Positions 40,731 to 50,552 of a DNA stretch of 64,000 nt are shown one piece after another. How positions within the stretch are numbered: position 1 is the first letter of the stretch; each line of letters opens with the position of its first letter. This DNA is from Gracilaria gracilis (lineage: Eukaryota > Rhodophyta > Florideophyceae > Gracilariales > Gracilariaceae), in contig JARGSG010000003.1 of NCBI GenBank assembly GCA_030374805.1, positions 1 through 64,000 of the forward strand, given 5' to 3'. Both the position numbers and the translations under genes were made by a program. The notes beneath the pieces are model-generated. The model saw only the letters and a list, made by a program, of their open reading frames with translations. It ran no database searches and was not told where the DNA came from.

Positions 40731-43700
40731 ATGTCTCGAGAAGCATCTCCTTCCCGTAGGCTAAAGTTCCGCATCTTCCTAAGCCATGCCGATGAAGACA
40801 AATAAACAATCGCACGACCGTTGTATGAACGCCATCGGGAGTACAACCTCTCCGTTTTCCTCGATGAAGAGTCCTTTCGTCTTGGCGAACACTGCGCAGA
40901 GGTGACGCAACATGCTACGGAAACGGGGCCTATCGGTGTGTTCATCATGAGCCCCGAGTTGGTGGGCAAGGGGTGGCCAATGCGTGAGCTTCTGACCTTC
41001 GTCCGGCGTAACGACGAGGCCAAGAAGCAAAACGAGGAGCCGCCATTGCTCATACCTTTATTCTACCGTCTCTCCACGCAGGAGTGTCGTGACTCGGCCA
41101 TATTAGATACCTACAGCAGCCTTTTTCTTCAACACGGTCTTTTCCGGCGAGCTTGTAACGGCATTACATCGTTACTAAATATCATGCATGCATTGGATAC
41201 GGCTGCCACTCTCTTGGCAGTTCGGAACGACGTGGGCGCAACAGACTCCTACCAGCCGGACATTGCTCCCACTAGAGAAAGGTGCATTCAGATCATTCTG
41301 GAGAAGATCTTGGAAGTGATGGGAATTGAGACATCTGAACCGGTGGAGCAATCGCATCCAATGGTATACAATCAACTCGAACTGAAAGATGGGTACACTG
41401 CATGCAACATGGTACCGCCAAACCCGCCCAGATTAACGCTTAAATATGACTCGCTTGAGACATGCGAAGGAAGGCTAAGGGGTGCGATTTTCGGCACAAG
41501 TGGGAGGCGAATTGTTGCTCTTGTGGCTAGTGGAAAAGGTAGAGTTGGTAAAACGTGTGCGTTGCGAGGACTTGGTGAAGACGGTGAAATCAAGCGGGCG
41601 TTTGGAGGAGTAATTCTGTACATTGAGCTTGGAAACGACGCTGGAATATCGGATGTAATGACGGGAATCGCGGACATTGTTGATCAAACAGGAAATACAA
41701 AGTTGGCAAACGTGATAAAAACAGCGAAGTGTGTGAAAGAGGCATCGCGGGAGGCTTCGAAATGGTTTGGTGAACGCCCGTGCTTGTTCCTCGTGGGCGA
41801 TATTTGGCACCTGAATAGAATAGATTATGGCGTCTTGGCATCTCTTGGTCTGATGGTTAACGCCTACAGCAGATTGGTGTACACAACTAGAAACAGATAC
41901 TTCCTAGCTGACGCTGACGAAGTGATTCAATTCAAAGAAAAGGAACCACACGGGGAGTTGTCGCGGCAAATGTTGATGCAACATGCAGGGTTTGATGAGA
42001 GTGTCGAGCTTGAGCACGAGAACAAGGAGGCATTTGAGTATTTTCTCACACTATGCCAAGGGCTTCCGCTTGGATTCGGCATTTTTGGGAGTTCAGTAAG
42101 AAAATGTTCATGGGATTGCTCGCCGAGAGAAGATGGATGGTCAGAGTTTTACAGGGAAGTTTCATCGCAGCAAAAGGACTTGATGGAGACGCGTGCTGGG
42201 TCATATGGGACACTACCGAAGATCGTAGATTCATCTCTTCAAGTTCTTGAGAAGCGTAGTGGGTACGGAGAGTTTGGGCATTGGTTTCTGGCTTTGAGTG
42301 TGCTTCAAAAGCAGCAAAGCGTTTCCGATGAGATTTTGCATAATCTGTGGAGCTTGGGTACGTTGGAGGAAACCAGAAGTTTGGTGGAATCGTTTGCTGA
42401 CGTTTCTGTTGTGCAGATGACGACAAGGCACGGGTAAATATCTGTGAAGCTGCATGACCTAATTCTCGATATCGCTGTTTGCCAAGCCGGGGAAAAGAAG
42501 GAAACAGAATCATGGTTTCAAACGCTTGTACGTAACTACATGCAATCTGTTGAAAGGAAGGATAGAGATGGTTCTTTGACATTTGAAAACATAATTGCAG
42601 AAGCCGGCGTGCAGCACGGGGAGAGAAGGGACGATGCTCAAGCTCGGAAGAGGTCGCAAGGAAAAGTATGCAAGCAGCTGAGTGAGAGCGATGCTGTCAA
42701 ACGGCGTCGACGCGGAGAAAGCAAGACTTCCAAATTTGGTGTGTCGCAGAGTGGACAGCATCATGGGGATATGATGAAGGCATCTGAGCAAGCTATTCCG
42801 GATCAAGGGTTGCACTACGCGTGGTGGAAGGCTAAAGATGATGGGTACATACACAATAATGTTTGCAGGATATTGCGAAATGCTGCGTATGTTGAGCAGC
42901 TACTGTGGCTGTTGTCGCAGCCGCAGTGGATTGTGAAGCGACTGGTGGAAGACGGAGTTTTGAGTGTAAAACAAGACTTGGATCGTGGCATAGCAGTGTG
43001 AAATGGCAACGCTTCGCAACACGCAAATCGCGAGGAGCATCTGCAAATGATTGGGCGAGCTGCGAGATTGAGCGCCTCGTTTGGGAACAAGAACCTGCGT
43101 GCGGAAGAGGGTTGGTTTCAGGTGCACGGGCGGTGGCAGTGACACGCGAGGGAGAGCGAGTTGACAAGAGATATCGTGGGGAGGATGGAAAGGTGTGCGC
43201 CGAGTCTATGGCTGAAGGCGTGTGCCGGGCTTTTGCAACAGGCAGGTGGTGGGGTTCAGCTTGTCAACGTCTCGGATGACGTGTTGTGCACACGTGAGGA
43301 TCCCGGTGCAATCTGGATTTTGTCGGAAGACGACGGACACTCCCCCAGACATGTGGTAAGGTATGAGAAACGGAACGAAGGCTACAAGGAAGTGGAGCTT
43401 AAGATGGGGGAATGGTCAGCAATTGAATGTTCTTCGTTCCTAGGCGACCAACGCAGAGTGGTGACAGCACACGTATGCGGACGCATTGGCATGTGGTGCA
43501 GGGAAACAGGAGCTTGCGAGAAAATTGTTCCACACCATATAGTGTAGCTCACAACCGATTTGTTAACTTTGTCACGGATGGGACTCGGCTTGTGTGTGAG
43601 ACAAGCGATCACTCCGTCCAATTGCGGGATACACTAAGCGGCGAACCCGTGGTGTTAATAGCGTGGCAGTGAGCTCCGACGGCACTCGCATCGTGTCAGG

Positions 43701-43869
43701 CTCAATTGACAAGACGGTGCGTGTGTGGGACCTACACACTGGGATCGATGTGAGGCAGGCGCTCCAATGTCACAAGGGTGGGGTGATGTGCGTGGAAGTG
43801 AGCAGCGACGACACTCGCATCGTGTCTGGCACATGGCCACATCATCATCATGATGATGTAGCATGACGA
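40731..43869 (+). pseudogene. TIR-NB-ARC-WD40 NLR-like receptor gene, decayed
   Basis: An ATG at 40731 starts MSREASPSRRLKFRIFLSHA, a TIR box 1. TAA at 40803-40805 follows, then the rest of a TIR domain (NLSVFLDEESFRLGE, GVFIMSPELVGKGWPMREL). An NB-ARC ATPase follows: P-loop GKGRVGKT at 41532-41555, Walker B region PCLFLVGDIW near 41778, RLVYTTRN near 41872, GLPLG near 42061. After TAA at 42435-42437, the winged-helix LHDLILDIA follows in the same frame. A linker with KRRRRGESK leads, after frameshifts beyond 43001, to WD40 blades (QRRVVTAHVCGRIGMW, DTLSGEP, VAVSSDGTRIVSGSIDKTV). The array ends at a CATCATCATCATGATGATG palindrome after three or four blades. Such proteins are cytosolic STAND-type sensors; TIR domains act by NAD cleavage or assembly. 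A deletion of about 30 bp relative to the paralogue removes part of a blade at about 43650. Confidence 0.8.
43840..43862. repeat. CAT/ATG triplet palindrome
   Basis: CATCATCATCATGATGATG is its own reverse complement over 18 bases and lies exactly where the WD40 coding sense ends. Confidence 0.6.
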
Positions 43870-44144
43870 TCTTCTCAGAATGACAGCCGTTTCCTATCCA
43901 CCATTACAGCCTTTCATGGTACAAACGTAGAAACCGTTCTCACTCTGATAAGTGTTGTTGATCTCCTTCAAGGTTGCATTGCTCTGTCTTCAGCGGCGAG
44001 ATTGTCATAATGGAGTTGAGAAGAGCGGCGGTATTGCAAAGCTTAAGAGAGAAAGACGGAATGCACGTCAGTGAAATCTGATCGCACTACGCAGCGCTTT
44101 CCTCAAGAGTGGCAGGAGGACGGATTCGGGCTCGGCGGGAATGA
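43870..44144. other. intergenic, nothing recognised
   Basis: No motif-bearing frame. Confidence 0.3.
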
Positions 44145-44489
44145 CTACGATGGAGTCAAAAGTAGCTCATCGCATATGTGGTGCCTCGCGATCTTTTCGT
44201 ACTCGCTAAAATCTTTGTCAAGGAAGATGTCGTAGTCGATGCTGTCGGTGGCCTTGGTGTGATCGGCGGCAATGGACGACACGGTGATGACGCGCGCTTC
44301 GGGCGTCTTGCGAATGACCGCAAGTAACTTGTGCGTGAGGTATAAATGTCCGACAACATTACACGCCATATTCGGCTCCATCTGCGGATGCTCCGCGCCG
44401 CGGGATGGCACGGTACGATAATTGACAATCATCAGGGTGGCGTTGAGAAACAAAACGTGCAGTTTGTCATGTGGCGCGACCGTTGGCAC
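44145..44489 (-). pseudogene. short-chain dehydrogenase/reductase fragment
   Basis: The minus strand encodes KLHVLFLNATLM (the NNAG/LNAG motif with Thr for Gly), then MACNVVGHLYLTHKLL, the helix after it, RVITVSSIAAD with the catalytic Ser region, and DIFLDKDFSEYEKIARHH. This is the middle of an SDR of the retinol-dehydrogenase/WW-oxidoreductase type; VSS followed by a lost YxxxK motif indicates truncation. The Rossmann GxxxGxG N-terminus is absent: upstream sequence is replaced by an unrelated GC-rich plus-strand frame. No product is expected. Confidence 0.65.
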
Positions 44490-44914
44490 TGGATGAACGC
44501 GCGTCTTTTGCAGCCGTGCTGTACGAAAGTTACGTACGACGCGTGGCGCTCAAAAGCTCGCGCGTTGAAAGGTTTGTGAGGAGGGTGTATCGACTAAAGA
44601 GACGCTGCCCGTGTGAGCCTAGCGTCAATGTGAGAGGCGTGGTTCGGCCGTGCGCGCGGGAGCTGAGGGGCGACGGCTCGGGCGCGCGCAAGATGGTTTT
44701 GTTCGGCGGCGGCGGCGCATCGGCGAAGGCGGCGCGTGAGGCACGGCGCGTGCGCAACATCGACGTGTGCGCCGTGCGCGTGGGCGCTGGGGACGACGGC
44801 GACGGCGGCGGCGGTGGCGACGGTGACGGCGACGGCGAGGTGCTCGACGTGCACAGCTGGTACGAGCTGCTGGAAGTGATCGACCAACTGGTACGAGCGG
44901 TGTGCAGCGTGTAA
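44471..44914 (+). CDS. hypothetical basic/Gly-rich protein
   Basis: An uninterrupted frame starting at GTG (44471), with TAA at 44912. It reads an Arg-rich helix (LYESYVRRVALKSSRVERF), KMVLFGGGGASAKAAREARR, an (Asp-Gly)-rich run from a GGCGAC repeat at 44800-44845, and LDVHSWYELLEVIDQLVRAV. There is no ATG start near the beginning, so it would have to be a later exon. Strong GC third-position bias and a plausible C-terminal helix suggest a real exon, but the family is unknown. It overlaps the start of the dehydrogenase fragment on the other strand by about 20 bp. Confidence 0.3.
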   Translation: MARPLALDERASFAAVLYESYVRRVALKSSRVERFVRRVYRLKRRCPCEPSVNVRGVVRPCARELRGDGSGARKMVLFGGGGASAKAAREARRVRNIDVCAVRVGAGDDGDGGGGGDGDGDGEVLDVHSWYELLEVIDQLVRAVCSV

Positions 44915-44954
44915 GTCGTGCAGTGCATGTACCACGTGTTCTTCGTGTATAGAG

Positions 44955-45500
44955 TGCTCAGTTCATTTGAATGCCAAGTTGAATGCATTCATCTGAATGA
45001 ATGCCATCTTGTGCCACCCATTTGAATGCCATCTTTCAATTGAATGGCACTTGGTCCAAACCATTTGAATGCAGTCGAAACAATTGAATGGTTATCCATT
45101 CAAAGTGCTTTGAGTGTAAAGGCATTTGAATGGATGTCATCTTCGCGTAGTTGAATGTTGAAGGCCGTTTGAATGGCATTTGAATGGCTTCACGAGCTCA
45201 CTCACTCAGTCCCGTGACCTCTCTTGCACCAGAATTGGATCACTTTTCATTCAAATTCCATTCAAATGCCATTCAAGTTGAGTCATGTTTGAATGGTAAA
45301 TCAATTTGAATGCTGCGCCGTAATTCAATTTGAATGCAGTCAATACTTTGAATCTGGTTTAATTGCCACCATTTGAATGCATTCTTCTGTTTGAATGCTT
45401 ACAGCAGTCAAACAGAAGAATGCATTCAACTGGACTGTAAGGGGAGGGTTGAATGGCATTTTGTTCGAATGGCAGTCAAATGTTGTGGCATTCATTTTAA
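44955..45500. repeat. block of TTTGAATG/CATTCAAA motifs in both orientations
   Basis: The 8-mer TTTGAATG, its variants (ATTGAATG, CTGAATG) and its complement CATTCAAA occur more than 20 times in about 550 bp, often as CATTTGAATGCC. Spacing is irregular, so this is not a simple tandem array. Paired inverted copies such as CATTCAAATTCCATTCAAAT near 45247-45266 could fold. No coding frame is evident. Confidence 0.75.
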
Positions 45501-45509
45501 CTGAGATAG

Positions 45510-46800
45510 AGTGTGTAACAAGAAAGATTTGATGCGGTTTCGAGGGACGCGGAAGAGAATCTGTATGTGTAGGTCGAGCGCTGCGCCGCATCGCCTGCGC
45601 TGGAGTGAAAGCATTGGCGCAAAGCCAGCTTGACCGATGAGAACAATTAACGCTTTTTACTCACCTTGAGGCGCGAATAGACGCGGCCTCCTACGACGGC
45701 GAACACCAGGTCGTCCACGAGCTGCTTGCCCGCCTCCGCCGCCGACGCTGAAGATCGCGCTGATTGTGCATCTCCGACGCTCAACATCGTTGAAAGCAAG
45801 AAGTGCTACACTTGAGTGTGCAACGAGATTCATGTTTGCGGTGTGTACACTTGGATGCCATCTCGGATGCGCATAGTTGTGGATCGATACCTGTTGCGTG
45901 TGAGTTTGCTGCCGAAATGGCGCAATTGGCGATGTGCATGATATCACTCTTACTTCTTCTTGACAAACTGTAGTTGTGCTTGCGGCGTTGAAAGAAAACA
46001 AGCGGCGGAGAGACCCGAAAGACTGGAAGAGCCCGAGCTCCTGAATTTGAGTTGGACCATATCATTTAACCGCTGGTGCGATTTCGGTGTTCTGGCCTGA
46101 AGCCCTTTGTCGGAGATGAGGTCCGTGCGCCTTCGTGCATTTCCCACAGGGTTTACACTCCATACTTTAGACGCGTGCCTGTTCGAAGCAGGTAAGCGTT
46201 GCCTTTTGGTACCTTCGGTGCCTATGGTATTGCTGCAATAATCGCTCTACTGAAAATGAATATCCACACGGCAGATCTCCTCGACGTCGCGCATCGTGAA
46301 GACGCCCTCGCCATCGACACCAGCATCCAATCGCTCACCACCCATGTATCATGTTGCGCCACTCGAAGCACCCCGCCCCGCATTCACGGGGGTTTGAGCA
46401 AGGCGCCTTCTCCAACGCCGCAGCTCGCGCTCTTCTACTTGTACTATACATAAACACCATCCAAGTGACGCCCCGTTCTCCGGTCTTCGCTTCTCATGCA
46501 GTCAACTCCGTGTTTCCCTGATGGAAGCTTGTCTTTAGAATATTTAGAAATCCACAAACCCATCAAACAAAGACCACGTAAAAGTCCACCACAAAGAAGG
46601 CAGTAGTCCTGGAGTTGAAAGGCAGAAGAACAAATTTGGATATCTTTTGAGAACTGAGTGAGCTGAAAATCGCTTTCGTCTGTAGCGAACTGGGAAAGCG
46701 GAGGTGTGTGTGAGATGTTCATCTGATACTCTTCGGACAGAAGCTGTGTAGACTCCCATGACAAACCTTTTCATATTCTCATTTACCACAATGCGAACAA
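45510..46800. other. mostly non-coding; one exon-like end with splice donor
   Basis: On the minus strand near 45664-45760 a frame (AAEAGKQLVDDLVFAVVGGR, then VYSRLK) ends at AAG followed by GTGAGT, a perfect 5' splice site. It is the only convincing donor seen in the window, but no partner exon was found. 46.2-46.8 kb contains motif-free frames. Confidence 0.3.
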
Positions 46801-46806
46801 AAGGCA

Positions 46807-46841
46807 CGTATCCCCTTCGACGCTTGGTCGAAGGGGATACG
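46807..46841. other. perfect 15-bp hairpin, 5-nt loop
   Basis: CGTATCCCCTTCGAC pairs exactly with GTCGAAGGGGATACG across the loop GCTTG. Confidence 0.85.
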
Positions 46842-46876
46842 ACTACTTCATTTCTGACTCAGAGTCCTTGCCAACC

Positions 46877-46916
46877 AGACTTTCTCTCTGGGCCATAGTG
46901 CTCAGAGAGAAAGTCT
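46877..46916. other. perfect 14-bp hairpin, 12-nt loop
   Basis: AGACTTTCTCTCTG pairs exactly with CAGAGAGAAAGTCT; the 12-nt loop is GGCCATAGTGCT. It starts 36 bp after the hairpin at 46807-46841. Confidence 0.85.
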
Positions 46917-47133
46917 CTTTCATCAATGCTGAGAATAGCCAGATTGCGTCTTTCCTTGTCCAAACATGGGCCAAAAAACCTAACTACACGTAAAGGATTT
47001 CTGGATCAATGGCTCTGAATTATTAGTTTGTTCTCCTTCGTTCGTTCGTTCTCCTTGTATTGCAAAGATCTGTACCATGCGGGTTCGCAGCAATAACTTG
47101 CCAGTGTTTCCTTGAAAGAGCACTACCTTAAAT
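46917..47133. other. spacer before LINE RNase H fragment
   Basis: Includes a short (GTTC)n tract near 47040-47054. Confidence 0.3.
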
Positions 47134-47710
47134 GTGCATCATTCTGCGTTAGGAAAATCGTGCACCGTATTCGTATCCTGGATCCCGAGTCACTGCGGTG
47201 TCCTCGAGAATTACCAGGTGGATAAGCTCGCGAAGTTGGGACTCAAAATCCCACTTGCACTGCAGATGGCAACACCTGTAGATTTTGCTGACGTGACAGC
47301 ACAACTTTCGCGCAAGAGCAGAAGCAAGAGCCTATATACCAATTCCACGGAGAGCGATGGAAACTATCGACAAGCTGAAGTAACCCTTGCGCAGTTTTCA
47401 ACTAAGCATGTCCTGTCGCTGCACCCTGTGAGTTCCTAAATGAGCGGAAAGCTGACGCGCTGCAAATGTGGTACAAACGTGAGAAAAGACGTTGATCACG
47501 AACTGTTTAGCTGTCCGTTGACAAGCGCAGCGCGTCGCCACACGCTGCAAACAGTTAAAGAAAGAGAAGATATGGCGCTGATAGATATGATTAGGCAACG
47601 GCCATCACGATTTTTGGCCTTCCTTAAGAGAGAGAAATACTGTACTTCTAGGTACAACTCCCGCCGCCTCGAAATCAGAGGCGGCGGACCGAAATAAAGA
47701 AGAAGAAGTG
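47134..47710 (+). pseudogene. LINE RNase H and C-terminal zinc motif, 3' end
   Basis: The end of a non-LTR retrotransposon ORF2. TVFVSWIPSHCGVLENYQVD with KLAKLG is the closing part of an RNase H domain (WVPSHxGxxGNExADxLAK is usual). After about 60 residues and an in-frame TAA (47437-47439), a zinc motif follows: TRCKCGTNVRKDVDHELFSC with P directly after it, fitting CxC...H....C. The ORF ends near 47695, followed by AAATAAAGAAGAAGAAG, which may be the element's 3' tail. The RNase H catalytic start and the reverse transcriptase are missing, so the copy is 5'-truncated, as is typical for LINEs. Confidence 0.7.
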
Positions 47711-48308
47711 CATCATTCCCCTTTTCCCAGCATTGGCGTAGTTGGTGGGTAATATTGGAAATATTCCAAGAAAGCGAAGAACGGAAAGAAAGCTCTCAAC
47801 GCGACAGGACTCCAGGCTGGACGTCCAGCCAAAAATATCGTCACTGCCAGGCGTTTGAATTGTCGGAGCGCAAGATGTCTAACAAAGGTAAGTTACTTCT
47901 GCAAAGCACAATAGGCAAGGCGCAGTTGAGAGACATGATGTCTACGATTGCGCTTCCCGGTTGGTGGAGATTTCGCAAACGCCGAAAACGAGCTGCGGGG
48001 GGTTGTGAAGGACTGGTCTCCTGCGATATTTGCGATCGGCGGAAACAAGTCGGCAGATACGGGCACCCGAACAGTTTCGTCCGGCTCCTACCATTTCTTG
48101 AGACGCTCACGCTTACAAATCAAGCGTCTGGGCTTGTGGTAATACAGCACTACGATCCCCTCGCCGACTTTCAGTAGGATTCCCGAATGGAAAGAGAGCA
48201 GGATCATCAGGAACGGTCTATCGAACTGAAAGGATATTTATTTTCTTCGTTTGACCTAGTTTAAGCTTCATGTTTCTCTACCAGACGCTCTAAAGGAAGA
48301 CTCACAAT
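47711..48308. other. no gene recognised
   Basis: A 140-codon plus frame (47755-48177), Lys/Arg-rich, and a competing frame (47948-48142) overlap; neither has a motif. Confidence 0.3.
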
Positions 48309-48572
48309 ATGAACAGTAGTTCTACCAGCAAAACTGGCTCTGGATCCCCACGTCGTCAGAAAAAGAAGAAAAAACAGCAAGCACCATTATCATCCTCCTC
48401 CACTTCAAGTGCAACGAAGAGCGAGATATACACGTGCCAGATATGCCAAAAACGGTTACCGATGCCGGAACCCCTCACTAGAGGTGGGGCTATGAGACTC
48501 GTTGATCATCTTGATTTAGATCATGACATCGAAACTCGAACGCATGAAGGGCACTACACGAAATCTTCTTAA
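48309..48572 (+). CDS. small zinc-finger-like protein, 87 residues
   Basis: An ATG at 48309 with an intact frame to TAA at 48570. The N-terminus is Ser/Lys-rich with a nuclear-localisation-like RRQKKKKKQQ. The C-terminal half has YTCQICQKRLP followed by LVDHLDLDH: a CxxC pair, then spaced His residues that could complete a zinc site, reminiscent of BED or C2H2 fingers but with unusual spacing. A single exon could encode a small nuclear protein. No homologue is recalled. It ends 34 bp before the end of the convergent kinase-like gene. Confidence 0.45.
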   Translation: MNSSSTSKTGSGSPRRQKKKKKQQAPLSSSSTSSATKSEIYTCQICQKRLPMPEPLTRGGAMRLVDHLDLDHDIETRTHEGHYTKSS

Positions 48573-48605
48573 AAGAGTACACCAAGTGAATTCTTAAAAC
48601 TTCAA

Positions 48606-50093
48606 TCACCGGTCTACTCGTACACAACGCCGCATACTCCGGTTGAATAAGCGCAAAGCGCGAAATGCTTCTACGAGGCTCTCTTCTGACTCTGGAAACT
48701 CTACATTCTGTGACTCCTGCAGTCGCAACACGAGCACGGCAAGAAGATGACACCTGTATCCCGGAGCTAAAAGCTTCTCGAGCTGTTGCACTAATATGCC
48801 TGTTTTCGTACTCCACTCCCTCACATACTGCTTCTCGTTCAAAACACCAATGAGAAACGCAAACGGATGGCTGATATAGCTCTCGACGAAATCGAAGAAC
48901 ATATAGTTTCCTGTATCTTCATTCCAGTAAATATTTGAACACAACAAATCATGGTGCGTTATAGTTGCTCCTAGTTTTGGAGAACCCTCCAATTTTGTTA
49001 GTTCCCCCTTAATCTGCTGCTTCTTTGTTTGGAAAAACTGCACCTCGTTCTCACCTTGTTCGTCGAAGCGGTCCAAGGAGCAAAACGCCGAACAACTACC
49101 CAATCTATCCACATGCTCTAGTAGTCTACATACCCTCATGTCTGGAAAGCCAGCGAGAATTAGTTCGTCCACGTTGTCCATCGCATCCATCTGTAAATGG
49201 GCGTAACAGGAAGTTAGAAGACACTGGTCTGCTCTGGACAGATCCCACGGGTCTAAAATGGCACCATAGTCAGCAGTTAGTAGAAGTTGTTTCCCCGTAT
49301 CCACAGCTACAGGCGATCTTACATGCGATGGCGACAAGCCAGCAAGCGTTCGAGTAAAGGCCGCATCGTTACTAGCTTCACTGGTACATTTGAGAAAGAA
49401 ACGACCTCTTGTAGTATCTGCTTTCAAAATTACCCCAAGATGGGACGATCGTAGCTGAATGATGTCTCCTGTTAATATAGCATCACAGTTGATCGAAAGT
49501 CGATTTATCATCCACGAAGTAGCTGTTTGAAGCCATCCAGGTCGCTGCCACGGTTGTCGATTCTCTGGTTGAACGCCAGCTGCAATGAATTTGAGCTCGT
49601 TCGCAATTACCGTGGCGGCTTCATCTATCAGGTGAAACACGCCTGCTTGCTCTGCTGGCACCCAATCTAAAACATTTTCATCCCTTGAGGAAGAATAAGG
49701 GACACTGGTACTACTTTCGCATATATTGACCTCATCTGAGAACTCTAGAAGCACCACGCTCTTTTCGCATTCGCGCCAACACCCTTCAACAAGTACCGGT
49801 TTTGCTCTTCTCCACACCTGGAGCAGAAATACAAGTGGTGAGTTGCTTTCGATGATATCTTGTACGTCTGGTATGATGCCTACAGGTTGAAATGCAGGTA
49901 AAGCATCGGAACGACAGTAAAGACGACCAGGGAGCAGCCAACGATCTGCTTCTTTCCTAAGCAGAACTTTTTTGCTCCTGAAAGATACGACCAGAACCTG
50001 AAGCATTTGAAAATCGTTTTTAATGCATGTAGACCACGTCCATTGGTTCCTGTCCAGTTGTGTACAATCAGCTTCTGCCAAAGTGTCCTCCAT
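48606..50093 (-). CDS. Nudix-like plus APH/protein-kinase-like phosphotransferase
   Basis: An intact single-exon gene of 495 residues; ATG at 50091-50093 (the frame is open slightly upstream from a TTG). Residues about 30-65 (MLQVLVVSFRSKKVLLRKEA, then WLLPGR) resemble the beta-strand and PGG turn of Nudix hydrolases, though the full REx2EE box is not evident. Residues about 200-470 resemble the aminoglycoside phosphotransferase/choline-kinase fold: ITHHDLLCSNIYW (near 379-391, catalytic HxD...N) and YMFFDFVESYISHP (near 397-410, the DFG-like Asp). The substrate is unknown. It is the most convincing functional host gene in the window: no stop, no frameshift, even codon use. It converges on the zinc-finger ORF and is divergent from the GPI pseudogene. 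Confidence 0.7.
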   Translation of the reverse strand: MEDTLAEADCTQLDRNQWTWSTCIKNDFQMLQVLVVSFRSKKVLLRKEADRWLLPGRLYCRSDALPAFQPVGIIPDVQDIIESNSPLVFLLQVWRRAKPVLVEGCWRECEKSVVLLEFSDEVNICESSTSVPYSSSRDENVLDWVPAEQAGVFHLIDEAATVIANELKFIAAGVQPENRQPWQRPGWLQTATSWMINRLSINCDAILTGDIIQLRSSHLGVILKADTTRGRFFLKCTSEASNDAAFTRTLAGLSPSHVRSPVAVDTGKQLLLTADYGAILDPWDLSRADQCLLTSCYAHLQMDAMDNVDELILAGFPDMRVCRLLEHVDRLGSCSAFCSLDRFDEQGENEVQFFQTKKQQIKGELTKLEGSPKLGATITHHDLLCSNIYWNEDTGNYMFFDFVESYISHPFAFLIGVLNEKQYVREWSTKTGILVQQLEKLLAPGYRCHLLAVLVLRLQESQNVEFPESEESLVEAFRALRLFNRSMRRCVRVDR

Positions 50094-50552
50094 ATTATGC
50101 AGTGTTTCTTGGACGGCCAAACTTCACAAGATACGCAATCAACTGCGACGCGGATAGGCTTATGCGGTTCTCGTCACCAGTTGCTCTGTTAACGCTATTT
50201 CACTGCGTACCGTCTTGTCCGTGCGCAGATGGGAGGCACGTAGGATAACATCAGAACTTTTTGCGGCTTGGACAGGATGGCCATCCGCCACTGGCAAGGA
50301 GGACGGCCGTCACGTGTAAGGTTGGAACGCACGAGCGCGGGCTTACAGCGGGTTGCGGGTGGTCGTCTTGGCGACGTTTGACACCATGGTGTGGCTGCTG
50401 GTGGCTGCGCCCTTATACAGTACCCTTGGTAGTACCTTTTACCTCTACCTCCATAAACGCGTCCAGGTCGAAGTATTCAGAGCTCGTATTCTGTCAAGAA
50501 GGGCTCCAGAACAACCTCCTTTCGGCAGATCTGAACTTATCTTGCCACAATC
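50094..50552. other. intergenic between divergent genes
   Basis: About 460 bp between the kinase-like gene start and the GPI start, the natural place for two promoters. No clear TATA element is seen. Confidence 0.3.

Noticed and set aside
46807-46916. Helitron 3' terminus (hairpin followed by CTRR)
   Set aside because: Neither hairpin is followed by CTRR within about 12 bases, and no Rep/helicase sequence is present.
48665-49357. Plus-strand ORFs inside the kinase-like gene
   Set aside because: Antisense shadows of an intact 495-codon gene with recognisable motifs.
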